Shown: one piece after another, positions 26,072 to 34,333 of the stretch | Position numbering within the stretch: position 1 is the first letter of the stretch | Layout of the letters: each line of letters opens with the position of its first letter | NCBI RefSeq assembly: GCF_042666875.1 | Contig: NZ_JBHTCX010000002.1 | Coordinates: 248,001-312,000, forward strand | Length of the DNA stretch: 64,000 bases | Direction: 5' to 3' | Source: Brachybacterium sp042666875 | GTDB taxonomy: Bacteria > Actinomycetota > Actinomycetes > Actinomycetales > Dermabacteraceae | Translations under genes and position numbers: made by a program | Notes under the pieces: model-generated | Told to the model about the DNA's origin: nothing | Database searches by the model: none | What the model saw: only the letters and a program-made list of their open reading frames with translations

Positions 26072-27966
26072 CGCCCTCCAGCCCGACCAGCCCCTCCAGC
26101 CCGACCAGCCCCTCCACCTCGACCAGCTCCGGCCGCCCGCAGCCCGGGTTCGTGGTGCCGCCAGGTCCGACCACCCGCCCCACTCTCGAGGGCACCTTCG
26201 GGATGAGCGCGACCACCCACTGGATCGCGACCGCGTGCTCTCAGGCCGTCCTGGAGCGCGGCGGGAACGCCTTCGACGCCGCCACCGCCGCGGCCTTCGC
26301 GCTGCACGTGGTCGAGCCGCATCTCAACGGCCCAGGAGGCGACATGACCGGGGTCTTCGCCACGGCGGAGGACCCCACGCCGGTGGTGATGATGGGCCAG
26401 GGCGCCGCCCCCGCGGGCGCAACGATCGAGCACTACCGCGCCGAAGGGCTCGAACGGGTTCCCGGCACGGGCGCCCTGGCGGCCGCGATCCCCACGGCGG
26501 TCGACGCCTGGCTGAAGCTCCTGGCCGAGCACGGCACGTGGGAGCTGGCCGACGTCCTGGCCTACGCGATCGAGCTCGCCGAGGACGGCCACCCCGTGCT
26601 CGCCCGGGTCAGCGCCCAGATCGAGGCGCTCTCGCAGATGTTCACCGAGCACTGGCCCAGCTCGGCGGCGCTGTGGATGCCGGACGGTGCGCCGCCCGCC
26701 CCGGGGCAGCTCGTGCACAATCCTGAGTACGCGGCCGTGCTGCGCGACCTCATCGCAGCCGGCGAGGCTGTCGAGACCGGCACCGAGGACGATGGGCGCG
26801 CGGCCCGGATCCAGGCGGCCCGCGAGCGGTGGCGCACCGGACCGGTCGCCGAGGCGATCGCCGAGTTCGTGCGCACCCCGCATCGCCACTCCGACGGCGC
26901 CGACCACGCCGGCGTCATCACGGCCGCCGACCTCGCCACCACCGAGGCCACCTTCGAGCCCGCCGCGACCGCCAGCTTCCGCGGATGGACGATCGCCAAG
27001 ACCGGCCCCTGGGGCCAGGGCCCGGTGCTGCTGCAGGCCCTGCGCCTCCTCGACGGCTTCGACGACGACCACCTCGACCCGGCCACCGAGCTCGGCGCCC
27101 ACACCATCCTCGAGGCGCTGAAGCTGGCCCTGGCCGACCGCGACGCCCACTACGGCGATGGCCAGGTGCCGCTGCAGACCCTCCTGAGCGAGGAGTACAT
27201 CGCCTCCCGGCGCGCCCTGATCACCGAGCAGGCCTCCCACGAGTTCCGCCCCGGCCGCGTCGGCGACGGGCCCCTGCCGCTGCCGCCCCTGGTCACCGAG
27301 GAACAACTCGCGCAGGCCACCGGCGGCGACGTCGACCACGGCGCCGGGGAGCCGACGGTCCGGCCCAGCGGCGAGGCACGCGGGGACACCTGCCACATCG
27401 ACGTCGTCGACCGCTGGGGCAACATCATCAGCGCCACCCCGTCGGGCGGCTGGCTGCAGTCCTCACCGGCCGTCCCCGGGCTCGGGTTCTGCCTGGGCAC
27501 CCGGCTGCAGATGATGTGGCTGGACGAGGAGATGCCCTCCGCCCTGCGGCCGGGGAAGCGGCCGCGCACCACCCTGACCCCGACCCTCGTGCTGCGCGAC
27601 GGCATCCCGGTGCTCGCCTGCGGATCCCCCGGTGGCGACCAGCAGGACCAGTGGCAGCTGCTGTTCCTGCTGCGGGTGCTCGTGGGCGGCCTCGAACCGC
27701 AGCAGGCCATCGACGCGCCCGCGCTGCACACCACGTCGATGCCGGGCTCGTTCTGGCCGCGCACGTGGACACCGGGCGGGGCGGTGGTCGAGGACCGGCT
27801 GGGACCCGACGTCATCGCCGGCCTCGAAGCACGCGGTCATCGCGTGGTCCGGGCCGGCGACTGGGCCCTGGGGCGGCTGTCCTGCGTGAGCCGGGACCCG
27901 GCCACCGGGATCCTCCGATCCGCCGCGAATCCCCGCGGCGCCCAGGGCTACGCGGCAGGACGGTGA
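26068..27966 (+). CDS. Gamma-glutamyltransferase family protein
   Basis: A 632-residue N-terminal nucleophile hydrolase precursor. Self-cleavage is expected before Thr441 in GDTCHIDVVDRWGN, which then becomes the catalytic N-terminal residue of the small subunit; the large-subunit pattern GGNAFDAATAAAFALHVVEPHLNGPGGD (in part) and the later ALRPGKRPRTTLTPT and CGSPGGDQQ oxyanion loop agree. The nucleophile neighbour is Cys rather than the more usual Thr or His. There is no signal peptide; the first 24 residues are a Ser/Thr/Pro repeat. It would cleave gamma-glutamyl bonds of imported compounds in the cytoplasm; related cephalosporin-acylase-like activity cannot be excluded. Confidence 0.88.
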   Translation: MTPSSPTSPSSPTSPSTSTSSGRPQPGFVVPPGPTTRPTLEGTFGMSATTHWIATACSQAVLERGGNAFDAATAAAFALHVVEPHLNGPGGDMTGVFATAEDPTPVVMMGQGAAPAGATIEHYRAEGLERVPGTGALAAAIPTAVDAWLKLLAEHGTWELADVLAYAIELAEDGHPVLARVSAQIEALSQMFTEHWPSSAALWMPDGAPPAPGQLVHNPEYAAVLRDLIAAGEAVETGTEDDGRAARIQAARERWRTGPVAEAIAEFVRTPHRHSDGADHAGVITAADLATTEATFEPAATASFRGWTIAKTGPWGQGPVLLQALRLLDGFDDDHLDPATELGAHTILEALKLALADRDAHYGDGQVPLQTLLSEEYIASRRALITEQASHEFRPGRVGDGPLPLPPLVTEEQLAQATGGDVDHGAGEPTVRPSGEARGDTCHIDVVDRWGNIISATPSGGWLQSSPAVPGLGFCLGTRLQMMWLDEEMPSALRPGKRPRTTLTPTLVLRDGIPVLACGSPGGDQQDQWQLLFLLRVLVGGLEPQQAIDAPALHTTSMPGSFWPRTWTPGGAVVEDRLGPDVIAGLEARGHRVVRAGDWALGRLSCVSRDPATGILRSAANPRGAQGYAAGR

Positions 27967-29627
27967 GCGGCATGAACGATGCGAGAGAGCACGACCCCGG
28001 CGTCTCGGCCCCGCAGGACGAGCTCGTCCTGGAGATCCGGGACCTGTCGGTCGCCTACGGCGACACCGCGGTCCTCCAGGACGTCGGTCTCACCCTCGCG
28101 CCGGGAGAGCGCGCCGCGATCGTGGGCGGCTCGGGATCGGGCAAGTCCACGACGATCTCGGCGATCCTGGGGCTGCTGCCCGGCGCCGGCCGGATCACCG
28201 CCGGCTCCATCCGCTACCGCGGCCGGGAGCTCGCCGGCGCCCCCGAGGCCACCTATCGCCGGCTGCGCGGGCAGGGGATCGCCCTTGTCCCGCAGGACCC
28301 GATGACCAACCTCAACCCCACGATGCGCATCGGCGACCACATCGCCGACGCCCTGAGCGCGTACGGACACCGCGACCGCGCCGCCATCACGCAGGACGTC
28401 GTCCGGCTGATGACCGAGGCCGGCATCCCCGAGGCCGAACGGCGCCGCAAGCAGTTCCCGCACGAGTTCTCCGGCGGCATGCGTCAGCGGGTGCTGATCG
28501 CGATCGCGCTCGCCGGGGACCCCGACGTGATCATCGCCGACGAACCCACCAGCGCCCTCGACGTCAGCGTGCAGAAGCAGATCCTCGACCATCTCGAGCG
28601 CCTCGTCGTCCAGCGCGGCATGTCCCTGCTGCTGATCACCCACGACCTCGGGGTGGCCGCCGACCGCACCGACACCATCCTGGTCATGCACGAGGGCCGT
28701 GTCATCGAGCGCGGATCGCCGAACGCGGTGCTGCGATCGGCCCGGGAGGAGTACACCAAGCGGCTGGTCGAGGCCTCGCCCACCCTCGAGGTCGCGCCGC
28801 GGCAGGAGGAGCCGCCCCCGCGCTCGTCCGCGCAGGCCCGTCGTGAGCAGGTGCTGCGCATCGAGGACCTGCGCAAGGTCTACCGGCTGCGCGGCGGCCG
28901 CAGTGAGGTCGTCGCCCTGGACGGCATCTCCTTCACCGCCCGCCGCGGCCGCACCACGGCGGTCATCGGCGAATCCGGCTCGGGCAAATCGACGCTCGCC
29001 AAGATCATCCTCGGACTGGAGAAGGCCAGCGGGGGCACGGTGCTCATGGACGGCCGCCCGGTGGACACGCGCCGTTCATCGGTGCGCCGCGACCTGCGTC
29101 GCTTCGCCCAGCCCGTCTTCCAGGACCCCTACTCCTCGCTGGATCCGACGTGGACGGTGCAGCGCATCATCGCCGAGCCACTGGCGGTCTTCGGCATCGG
29201 CACCCGGGCCGAGCGGGCTCGGCGCGTCGCGGAGCTGCTGGACCAGGTGGCGCTGCCACGCGAGGTGGACTCCCGCCTGCCCGGAGAGCTCTCCGGCGGT
29301 CAGCGCCAGCGGGTCGCGATCGCCCGGGCGCTGTCGAGCTCCCCGCAGCTGCTGGTGTGCGACGAGGCGGTCTCCGCGCTCGACGTCCTCGTCCAGGACC
29401 AGATCCTGGAGCTGCTGGGCGACCTGCAGACGCAGCTGGGCATCTCCTGCCTGTTCATCACGCACGACCTGGCGGTGGTCGCGAACCTCGCCGACGACGT
29501 GGTGGTCATGCACCGCGGCAGCATCGTGGAGACCGGAGCCACCGGTACAGTGATCAGCGATCCTGCCCACGACTACACCCGTGGCCTGCTCGAGGCAGCG
29601 CCGGGTCGGGAGTTCATGAATGTCTGA
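27963..29627 (+). CDS. Fused double ATP-binding protein of dipeptide-type ABC transporter
   Basis: A 554-residue protein joining DppD- and DppF-like ATPases. First module: Walker A GGSGSGKST (55-63), PQDPMTNLNPT, FSGGMRQRVLIAIAL, Walker B VIIADEPTSALD. Linker about 270-298. Second module: Walker A GESGSGKST (about 336-344), QDPYSSLDPTWT, LSGGQRQRVAIARAL and Walker B LLVCDEAVSALD, where the usual Pro of DEP is Ala. The GTG start overlaps the upstream stop; an ATG three codons later is an alternative. One polypeptide supplies both nucleotide sites to the importer, unlike the two separate ATPases of the mannoside importer. Confidence 0.92.
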   Translation: MSGMNDAREHDPGVSAPQDELVLEIRDLSVAYGDTAVLQDVGLTLAPGERAAIVGGSGSGKSTTISAILGLLPGAGRITAGSIRYRGRELAGAPEATYRRLRGQGIALVPQDPMTNLNPTMRIGDHIADALSAYGHRDRAAITQDVVRLMTEAGIPEAERRRKQFPHEFSGGMRQRVLIAIALAGDPDVIIADEPTSALDVSVQKQILDHLERLVVQRGMSLLLITHDLGVAADRTDTILVMHEGRVIERGSPNAVLRSAREEYTKRLVEASPTLEVAPRQEEPPPRSSAQARREQVLRIEDLRKVYRLRGGRSEVVALDGISFTARRGRTTAVIGESGSGKSTLAKIILGLEKASGGTVLMDGRPVDTRRSSVRRDLRRFAQPVFQDPYSSLDPTWTVQRIIAEPLAVFGIGTRAERARRVAELLDQVALPREVDSRLPGELSGGQRQRVAIARALSSSPQLLVCDEAVSALDVLVQDQILELLGDLQTQLGISCLFITHDLAVVANLADDVVVMHRGSIVETGATGTVISDPAHDYTRGLLEAAPGREFMNV

Positions 29628-30303
29628 TCCGGCGGCGGTGAGAATCGCTGGCGACCTGCGCGAGGCGATCATCACCGGCGCCCTCGCCCCCGGCGAACGG
29701 TTGCGCGAGGTCGCTCTCGCCCAGCAGTTCGGAATCTCCCGCGTCCCCGTCCGGGAGGCGCTGCGTGAGCTCGCCACCGACGGCTACGTGCAGCTGCGCC
29801 CCAACGCCGGGGCCCGCGTGGCCGAGCCCGAGCATGAGGATATGCGCGTGCTGTTCGACATGAGGATCGTGCTGGAGACCTCCACGACCCGCACCGCGGC
29901 CGAGCGCGCCGCCCGCCTGACCTCGCCGCAGGGGGACCCGGAATGGGCAGCGGCATGGGAGGCGGCGCACGAGATCCTGCGAGCCGGTGACGACGCCATC
30001 TCTGCAGATCGTCCGGAGGAGCTGGCCGCTCTGAACGTGCGCTTCCACAATGCGCTGGGGGCGCTGTCGGGGCGGGCCAGCTTCACCTCGCTGCTGCGCC
30101 AGCTCACCGGGCGCACGCAGTGGATGCACGCCTTGGCCCCGGCCCACGTGCGCCACCGCGGAGACGCCGCGTGGAACGAGCACCGGGAGATCCTCGAGCA
30201 CATCGGCCGCGGCAACGCCCGCGAGGCCAGCGAGCTCATGTCCCGCCACCTCGAACGCTCCCGGAACGCCTTCCTGGCCTCCCGTACGCCCGAGCAGGCC
30301 TGA
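29620..30303 (+). CDS. GntR-family transcriptional regulator, FadR/FCD subfamily
   Basis: A 227-residue regulator: GntR winged helix (residues 8-70; ISRVPVREALRELATDGYV) followed by an all-helical FCD domain with metal/ligand-binding residues expected in FDMRIVLE, NVRFHNALG and EHREILEHI. It overlaps the preceding ATPase gene by eight bases and is the last gene of the operon, so it probably controls that operon. A TTGTATACAA-type site lies before the first gene (22397) and a perfect copy lies at the DUF1275 gene (31192). Effector unknown, perhaps a gamma-glutamyl compound or amino acid. Confidence 0.9.
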   Translation: MSDPAAVRIAGDLREAIITGALAPGERLREVALAQQFGISRVPVREALRELATDGYVQLRPNAGARVAEPEHEDMRVLFDMRIVLETSTTRTAAERAARLTSPQGDPEWAAAWEAAHEILRAGDDAISADRPEELAALNVRFHNALGALSGRASFTSLLRQLTGRTQWMHALAPAHVRHRGDAAWNEHREILEHIGRGNAREASELMSRHLERSRNAFLASRTPEQA

Positions 30304-30352
30304 GGGGCCGGTCGGGTCCGCCGGGCGTGAGCTGCCGCCGCCCGCCCGAGTC

Positions 30353-30409
30353 GATGCGGCGATCCCGGGGCGACGCGGCGATCCCGGGTCGGCGCGGCGA
30401 TTCACCCGC
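30353..30409. repeat. Three tandem 19-bp repeats
   Basis: Units start at 30353, 30372 and 30391 and share GCGGCGAT at the same place (GAYGCGGCGATCCCGGG in the first two). The third copy has drifted. They lie directly before the three phased palindromes, in the gap between two convergent genes. Confidence 0.75.
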
Positions 30410-30417
30410 CCGGAGAA

Positions 30418-30495
30418 CGTTCCCGCGGGAACGCGCGCATCTCGTAGACGTTCCCGCGGGAACGCCTGCGCCGCAGAAGCGTTCCCGCGGGAACG
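30418..30495. repeat. Three identical 16-bp palindromes at 31-bp spacing
   Basis: CGTTCCCGCGGGAACG occurs at 30418-30433, 30449-30464 and 30480-30495, each a perfect palindrome, with identical 31-bp periods and unrelated spacers. 31 bp is close to three turns of B-DNA, so proteins bound to all three would face one side. They sit between convergent gene ends, so a classic promoter role is unlikely; a protein-binding array, a triple hairpin at the mRNA 3' ends, or a roadblock terminator are options. The half-site CGTTCC also occurs in the operator at 38743. Confidence 0.9.
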
Positions 30496-30517
30496 TTTCT
30501 GAGACGTGCGGGCTCTG

Positions 30518-31183
30518 TCACTCGCTCTCGCGCAGCCGGTGCCCGAGGATCGCGACGCTGAGGGTGACGGCGACGGTCACCGCGATACCCAGCCACAACG
30601 AGATGTAGAGCGTCAGTGCGCCGACGAAGGCGCCGAGCACGATGAGCACGATGGCCAGGATCCGTCGGCCCCAGGCCTCGCCCGTGCCGCCTGCGAGACG
30701 GGAATCGGCGGCCAGCCCCACGATGGTGGAGGTGACCACGACGGTGGTGACGTCGGCGACGGCGAGGCGCCGGGCCGCGGCCGCCTGCATGCCCATCGCC
30801 ACCGCGAGCAGAGTGGTGGTGGCGGCTCCGAGGACCGCGTGGGACGGCGTGCCGGGCAGCGCGGCGATGATCGCGGAACCGAGCAGACCGGCCGTGACCA
30901 GCACCAGGAGCACTGTGGTGCGCGTGGTCCAGGTGCCCTTGGGGGTGGGGCCGAGCACGCGCCCGCCCAGGACGGCCCCCACCAGGAAGCCGAGCAGGGC
31001 CAGTGCCGGCCGGACGATGGGGAGCCCGTTGGCGCCCGCGAGTCCCATCCCGAGCAGGACCACGTTGCCGGTCATGTTGCCGCTGAAGACCCGGTCGAAA
31101 CCGAGGTAGCCGACCGCATCGATCACCCCGGTCGAGAAGGTCAGCGCGAGCATGAGGGTGAGATGTGGACGAGCGCGCACCAT
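30518..31183 (-). CDS. DUF1275 (YoaK-type) membrane protein
   Basis: A 221-residue protein of the DUF1275 family, with six or seven membrane segments. The N-terminal FSTGVIDAVGYLGFDRVFSGNMTGNVVLLG segment (seen as VIDAVGYLG and FSGNMTGNVV) is the family mark. Function in the family is unknown; transport is suspected. The start chosen lies 8 bases from a perfect TTGTATACAA palindrome and GGAG touches the ATG; an upstream in-frame start at 31246 would place the palindrome inside the gene. It is convergent with the GntR gene. Confidence 0.8.
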   Translation of the reverse strand: MVRARPHLTLMLALTFSTGVIDAVGYLGFDRVFSGNMTGNVVLLGMGLAGANGLPIVRPALALLGFLVGAVLGGRVLGPTPKGTWTTRTTVLLVLVTAGLLGSAIIAALPGTPSHAVLGAATTTLLAVAMGMQAAAARRLAVADVTTVVVTSTIVGLAADSRLAGGTGEAWGRRILAIVLIVLGAFVGALTLYISLWLGIAVTVAVTLSVAILGHRLRESE

Positions 31184-31191
31184 GCTCCGGA

Positions 31192-31201
31192 TTGTATACA
31201 A
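31192..31201. promoter_or_regulatory. Perfect GntR-type palindrome at the DUF1275 gene
   Basis: TTGTATACAA, fully palindromic, eight bases upstream of the DUF1275 start. On the gene's strand it contains TACAAT, a plausible -10 box, so a bound repressor would block transcription. It matches the site at 22397 at 9 of 10 positions. By base composition such a 10-mer is expected far less than once in this window. Confidence 0.6.
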
Positions 31202-31340
31202 GCAGGTGGCCGCTCGACGTGCTGACCAGGCAGTGGACACGCTCAACTACGCGAGAGTCCTTCTCGGCTGCACGCCGCCCCGACCGTGCACTGCGTGGCG
31301 TTCGCCAGGTGCCCTGGCGGTCGGCGGCCCTTCGGCGGGT

Positions 31341-32705
31341 TCAGGCCTCGTCGCCGGCCGTGATCGCCTCGGCCTCCTCGACACCGGTGAGGTGGTGCTG
31401 GCCGACCGAGTCCAGGTGGCGCCGGCCGATGATCAGCATGAGCATGCTGGCCACCACGCTGGCAGCGGCCAGCAGATACGGAGCACCCGCTGCGGTCGCG
31501 GCCGCGAGGGGACCGGCGACGGCCGGGGCGATCGCCCCGCCGAGGAAGCGCACGCCGGAGTAGGCGGAGCTGGCCACTCCACGCGGAAGGTCGGTGGCCT
31601 CCATGACGGTCTCGGTCAGGGCGGTGTTCATGATGCCCAGCAGCAGGCCGCCGATCACGATCAGCACCACCAGGCCGGCCATCGACTCATGGAAGACGCT
31701 GAGGACCAGCATCAGCACGGTGAGCAGCCCGAGCGTGCCCAGCAGGGTGGGGATCAGCCCGAGCCTGCGAGTCAGGATCGGGGCGACGAACACCGAGGTG
31801 ATCGCCAGTGCCACGCCCCACCCGAAGAACACGCCGCCGATGCCGAGGGCGCCGAACTCGAGTCCGTGGGCGGCGGCTGCGTCCTCCAGGGGGAAGGGTG
31901 AGTAGGCGAGCAGCGTGAAGAAGGCGAAGTTGTAGAAGATCGCGGTCAGGGCGAGGGTGCGCAGGTCCGGGTGGGCCAGCGCGCGCAGCGAGGCCAGCGG
32001 GGAGACGTGTGCGGGTTTGGCCTCCTTCTGCAGCAGCACCATGATCGCGAGGAAGCCGACGGCCATGAGCACGGCGGTGCCCGCGAAGGGGGCGCGCCAG
32101 GAGACATGGCCGAGCAGCCCGCCCAGCAGCGGTCCGACGGCCATGCCGATGCCGAGCGCCGTCTCGTAGAGGATGATCGCTCCGGCGCTGGGCCCGGCGG
32201 TCGCGCCCACGATCGCGGCCAGCGCGGTGGAGATGAACAGGGCATTGCCCAGCCCCCAGCCGGCGCGCAGGCCGATGATCTCGCCGACGGATCCGGCCCC
32301 TGCGGCCAGCGCCGCGAAGATGACCACCAGGGTCAGACCGATCAGCAGGGTGCGCTTGACGCCCACGCGCGAGGCGAACCAGCTGGTGAAGAACATGGCG
32401 ATCGCGGTGACGAAGAGATAGCTGGTGAACAGCAGCATCGCCTGCGAGGGCGAGGCCTCGAGTTGGGTGCTGATGGCAGGCAGGATCGGGTCGACCAGGC
32501 CGATGCCCATGAAGGACACGGTCGCGGCGAAGGCGATCGCCCACACGGCCTTGGGCTGGCGGAAAGCCTCGCGCAGAGTCGGGGCAGAGCTGCCGGCCGG
32601 CGCGGTCTGCGAGGCCGACGGCGGGCCGTCAGCGGGAGCGGTCTGAGGGGCCGACGGTGAGGTGGCGGCGTGTCGCGACGCCGACTCGAAAGCCTGAGAA
32701 GCCAT
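31341..32705 (-). CDS. MFS efflux transporter, multidrug DHA1 type
   Basis: A 454-residue major facilitator protein with 12 membrane segments after a Ser/Pro/Ala-rich cytoplasmic tail of about 45 residues. ATVSFMGIGLVDPILPAIS, ASRVGVKRTLLIGL (loop 2-3) and GAIILYETALGIGMAVGPLLGG (in part; the antiporter motif C-like segment) are typical of DHA1 efflux pumps. The ATG has AAGGA 10 bases upstream. A MarR repressor gene lies directly upstream on the same strand, the usual partner of a drug or toxin exporter, so export of a xenobiotic is likely. Confidence 0.85.
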   Translation of the reverse strand: MASQAFESASRHAATSPSAPQTAPADGPPSASQTAPAGSSAPTLREAFRQPKAVWAIAFAATVSFMGIGLVDPILPAISTQLEASPSQAMLLFTSYLFVTAIAMFFTSWFASRVGVKRTLLIGLTLVVIFAALAAGAGSVGEIIGLRAGWGLGNALFISTALAAIVGATAGPSAGAIILYETALGIGMAVGPLLGGLLGHVSWRAPFAGTAVLMAVGFLAIMVLLQKEAKPAHVSPLASLRALAHPDLRTLALTAIFYNFAFFTLLAYSPFPLEDAAAAHGLEFGALGIGGVFFGWGVALAITSVFVAPILTRRLGLIPTLLGTLGLLTVLMLVLSVFHESMAGLVVLIVIGGLLLGIMNTALTETVMEATDLPRGVASSAYSGVRFLGGAIAPAVAGPLAAATAAGAPYLLAAASVVASMLMLIIGRRHLDSVGQHHLTGVEEAEAITAGDEA

Positions 32706-32878
32706 GCGGAAGAGTCCTTCGAGCGGGGTGGGATGGGGAAAGGGCGGGCGGTTCGGGATGTGGTCGTCGGCGCAGGGCACGCGTTCGCCGGCGGGGGCAC
32801 CGGGCGGGCACGAGGACGCCGGCCTGCAGCCGTGCGACCTCTCGGGTCGACGGGCCGACGGCCATGCCGTCGTGCGGG

Positions 32879-33325
32879 TTACCCGTCGTGCGTGTCGACG
32901 ATGCGGGCGAGGATCTCCGCGGCCCGATCGAGCGCGTCGAGGTCCTCGGCCGAGAGGGGTTCGAGAAGCGTCCCGACCCCGTCCGCGAGCTGCGTTCTCC
33001 ACTGCGCGAGCTGGGCTGAGCCCCGATCGGTGATGGAGACGAGCGAGGAGCGGGAGTCGTCGGGATCGAGCTCGCGCTGGACGAGGCCCTCCTCCTCGAG
33101 GCGCTTGATGACCGTGGTCGCCGTGGGACGGGAGACCCGCTCACGGTCGGCGATCTCGCTGAGGCGCAGCGGTCCGTGCCGGTCGATCGTGGCGACCACG
33201 CGCCAGGACACCGTGCCGACCCCGACCTCGGACCGTCGGGCGGCGAGCCGCGAGAACTGGCTGCAGACCAGCGCAAGATGCTGCGAGAGCTCAGCGGAGG
33301 GCGGGGGAGGAGTCGTCACAGGCAC
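32879..33325 (-). CDS. MarR-family transcriptional regulator
   Basis: A 148-residue MarR protein: dimerisation helices at both ends and a winged helix (about 50-110) with LRLSEIADRERVSRPTATTV and the wing LDPDDSRSSLVSITDRG. MarR proteins repress efflux genes and release on phenolic or lipophilic ligands. It precedes the MFS gene by 173 bases in the same direction; that gap shows no gene. The start is a GTG; a second GTG two codons on is equally possible. Inverted repeats CTCAC-GATA-GTGAG and TGAGCA-A-TGCTAA lie over the start region. Confidence 0.9.
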   Translation of the reverse strand: MPVTTPPPPSAELSQHLALVCSQFSRLAARRSEVGVGTVSWRVVATIDRHGPLRLSEIADRERVSRPTATTVIKRLEEEGLVQRELDPDDSRSSLVSITDRGSAQLAQWRTQLADGVGTLLEPLSAEDLDALDRAAEILARIVDTHDG

Positions 33326-33347
33326 TCACGATAGTGAGCAATGCTAA
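33325..33347. promoter_or_regulatory. MarR-type operator
   Basis: Two overlapping inverted repeats: CTCAC-GATA-GTGAG (33325-33338) and TGAGCA-A-TGCTAA (33335-33347, one mismatch). Position at the MarR start fits autorepression. Confidence 0.55.
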
Positions 33348-33910
33348 CCAGTGCAACGTCTTCGGCCCGGGCGGGAGACGCACGAGACAAGGCGGCCCGG
33401 GCGGATGCCGAGAGTGCTGGAATCGTTGCGCTCCACCGACGCCCTGAGCACTACTCCGGACTTGGCCACGCGGCATCGGCCGTGACCTTTCAGCGGTTCT
33501 GGATCCAAAATTGCAGCTCAACGGTCACAGCCGAATGGGCGGGGGTATCCCTATGTTCAGAGTCAAGCCGCGAGGGCGGCCGGCTCGGGGGTAGGGGCGG
33601 ATTCGGGGGCCTGGTAGTAGGTGCCGTCGCGGTCCATCGCGAAGGTGACTTTTGCAGTGGCACCGGCCGAGCCAACAGAGGCGGTCGTGCCGGTTGCGGA
33701 CCCGCTCGAGCGGTGGGCCCAAACCTGTTGCCTCTTCCCGCAGGAACTCGAACTGCTACCCTCCGGAAGGGCTCTGCTTGCAGCCGCCTTCTTGTGTCTC
33801 TCGACGGACCGCAATCACTGATGGTCAGGCAGGGCAAAGGCCGTGATGGTTCATAATGACGAGAAATACTATGCCAGCGGGGTCTCCCCAGTAAGTCAGG
33901 CTAGAATCTC
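33348..33910. other. Gene-poor stretch with uneven composition
   Basis: About 560 bases hold no gene I can support. Several frames stay open on both strands; one on the minus strand (33563-33814) ends in TAKVTFAMDRDGTYYQAP and a Pro/Ala tail and might be the remnant of a gene, but it has no recognisable domain and no clear start. AT-rich patches (for instance around 33505-33520 and 33850-33910) interrupt GC-rich sequence, unlike the flanks. It leads into the lower-GC orphan gene. Confidence 0.5.
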
Positions 33911-34330
33911 ATGCACTGCATGAATCAGGAACGCCGTGAGGTTCAGGTGGTCTTTCGTGAAATCGAAAGCACCAGCCCAACTCAAGTTGGGCCTGACCGT
34001 CCTATAGTGGGCGCAACGCTCGACGCTGGGCGCGCAGCAGAGCTCGCCCGTAAGAACCGTCAGTGGGGAGTCCACTGGATTACCATCGAACTGCGCAACG
34101 AAGCCGACGACGGCTACTCGGAATCGATAATCCTGGCGGTCTTGAAGGGGATATGGGGAGATGACGTGTACACCGACCCGTCGCCGGAGGCTGCATTTAC
34201 CTCCCGGACGGCCGCTGCTGCGTGGTTGGACGAGCAGCCTCCAGGCTCGCGAGAGTATGTGTTTCTCGAAGTTCCGCTGGAGGTATTCGATCTGAACGGC
34301 GTCCGAAGCCGCGAGGCAAATCTAGACTAA
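33911..34330 (+). CDS. Hypothetical protein on a lower-GC patch
   Basis: A 139-residue soluble protein, not recognised. It is acidic, with alternating strand-like and helix-like stretches (VQVVFREIES, GVHWITIELRNEADDG, YVFLEVPLEVFDLN). Codon choice is freer than in its neighbours (ATA, CTA-type and A/T-ending codons appear), and G+C is visibly lower, suggesting recent transfer. TAGAAT lies three bases before the ATG, and no clear ribosome-binding site is seen; an ATG at 33920 is an alternative, perhaps leaderless, start. It is convergent with the KDG kinase gene, with 3 bases between. Confidence 0.5.
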   Translation: MHCMNQERREVQVVFREIESTSPTQVGPDRPIVGATLDAGRAAELARKNRQWGVHWITIELRNEADDGYSESIILAVLKGIWGDDVYTDPSPEAAFTSRTAAAAWLDEQPPGSREYVFLEVPLEVFDLNGVRSREANLD

Positions 34331-34333
34331 GTC

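Noticed and set aside
30418..30495. Chromosome-partition parS cluster
   Set aside because: The 16-mer agrees with canonical parS at only 8 of 16 positions, and no parA/parB gene is nearby.
30418..30495. CRISPR array
   Set aside because: Repeats are 16-bp perfect palindromes with 15-base spacers, only three copies, and there are no cas genes.
33563..33814. Minus-strand 83-residue gene or transposase end
   Set aside because: No domain, no terminal inverted repeats and no target duplication were seen; kept only as a possible remnant.
33911..34330. Toxin-antitoxin or immunity gene
   Set aside because: No partner gene is adjacent and no motif of such families is visible; it stays hypothetical.
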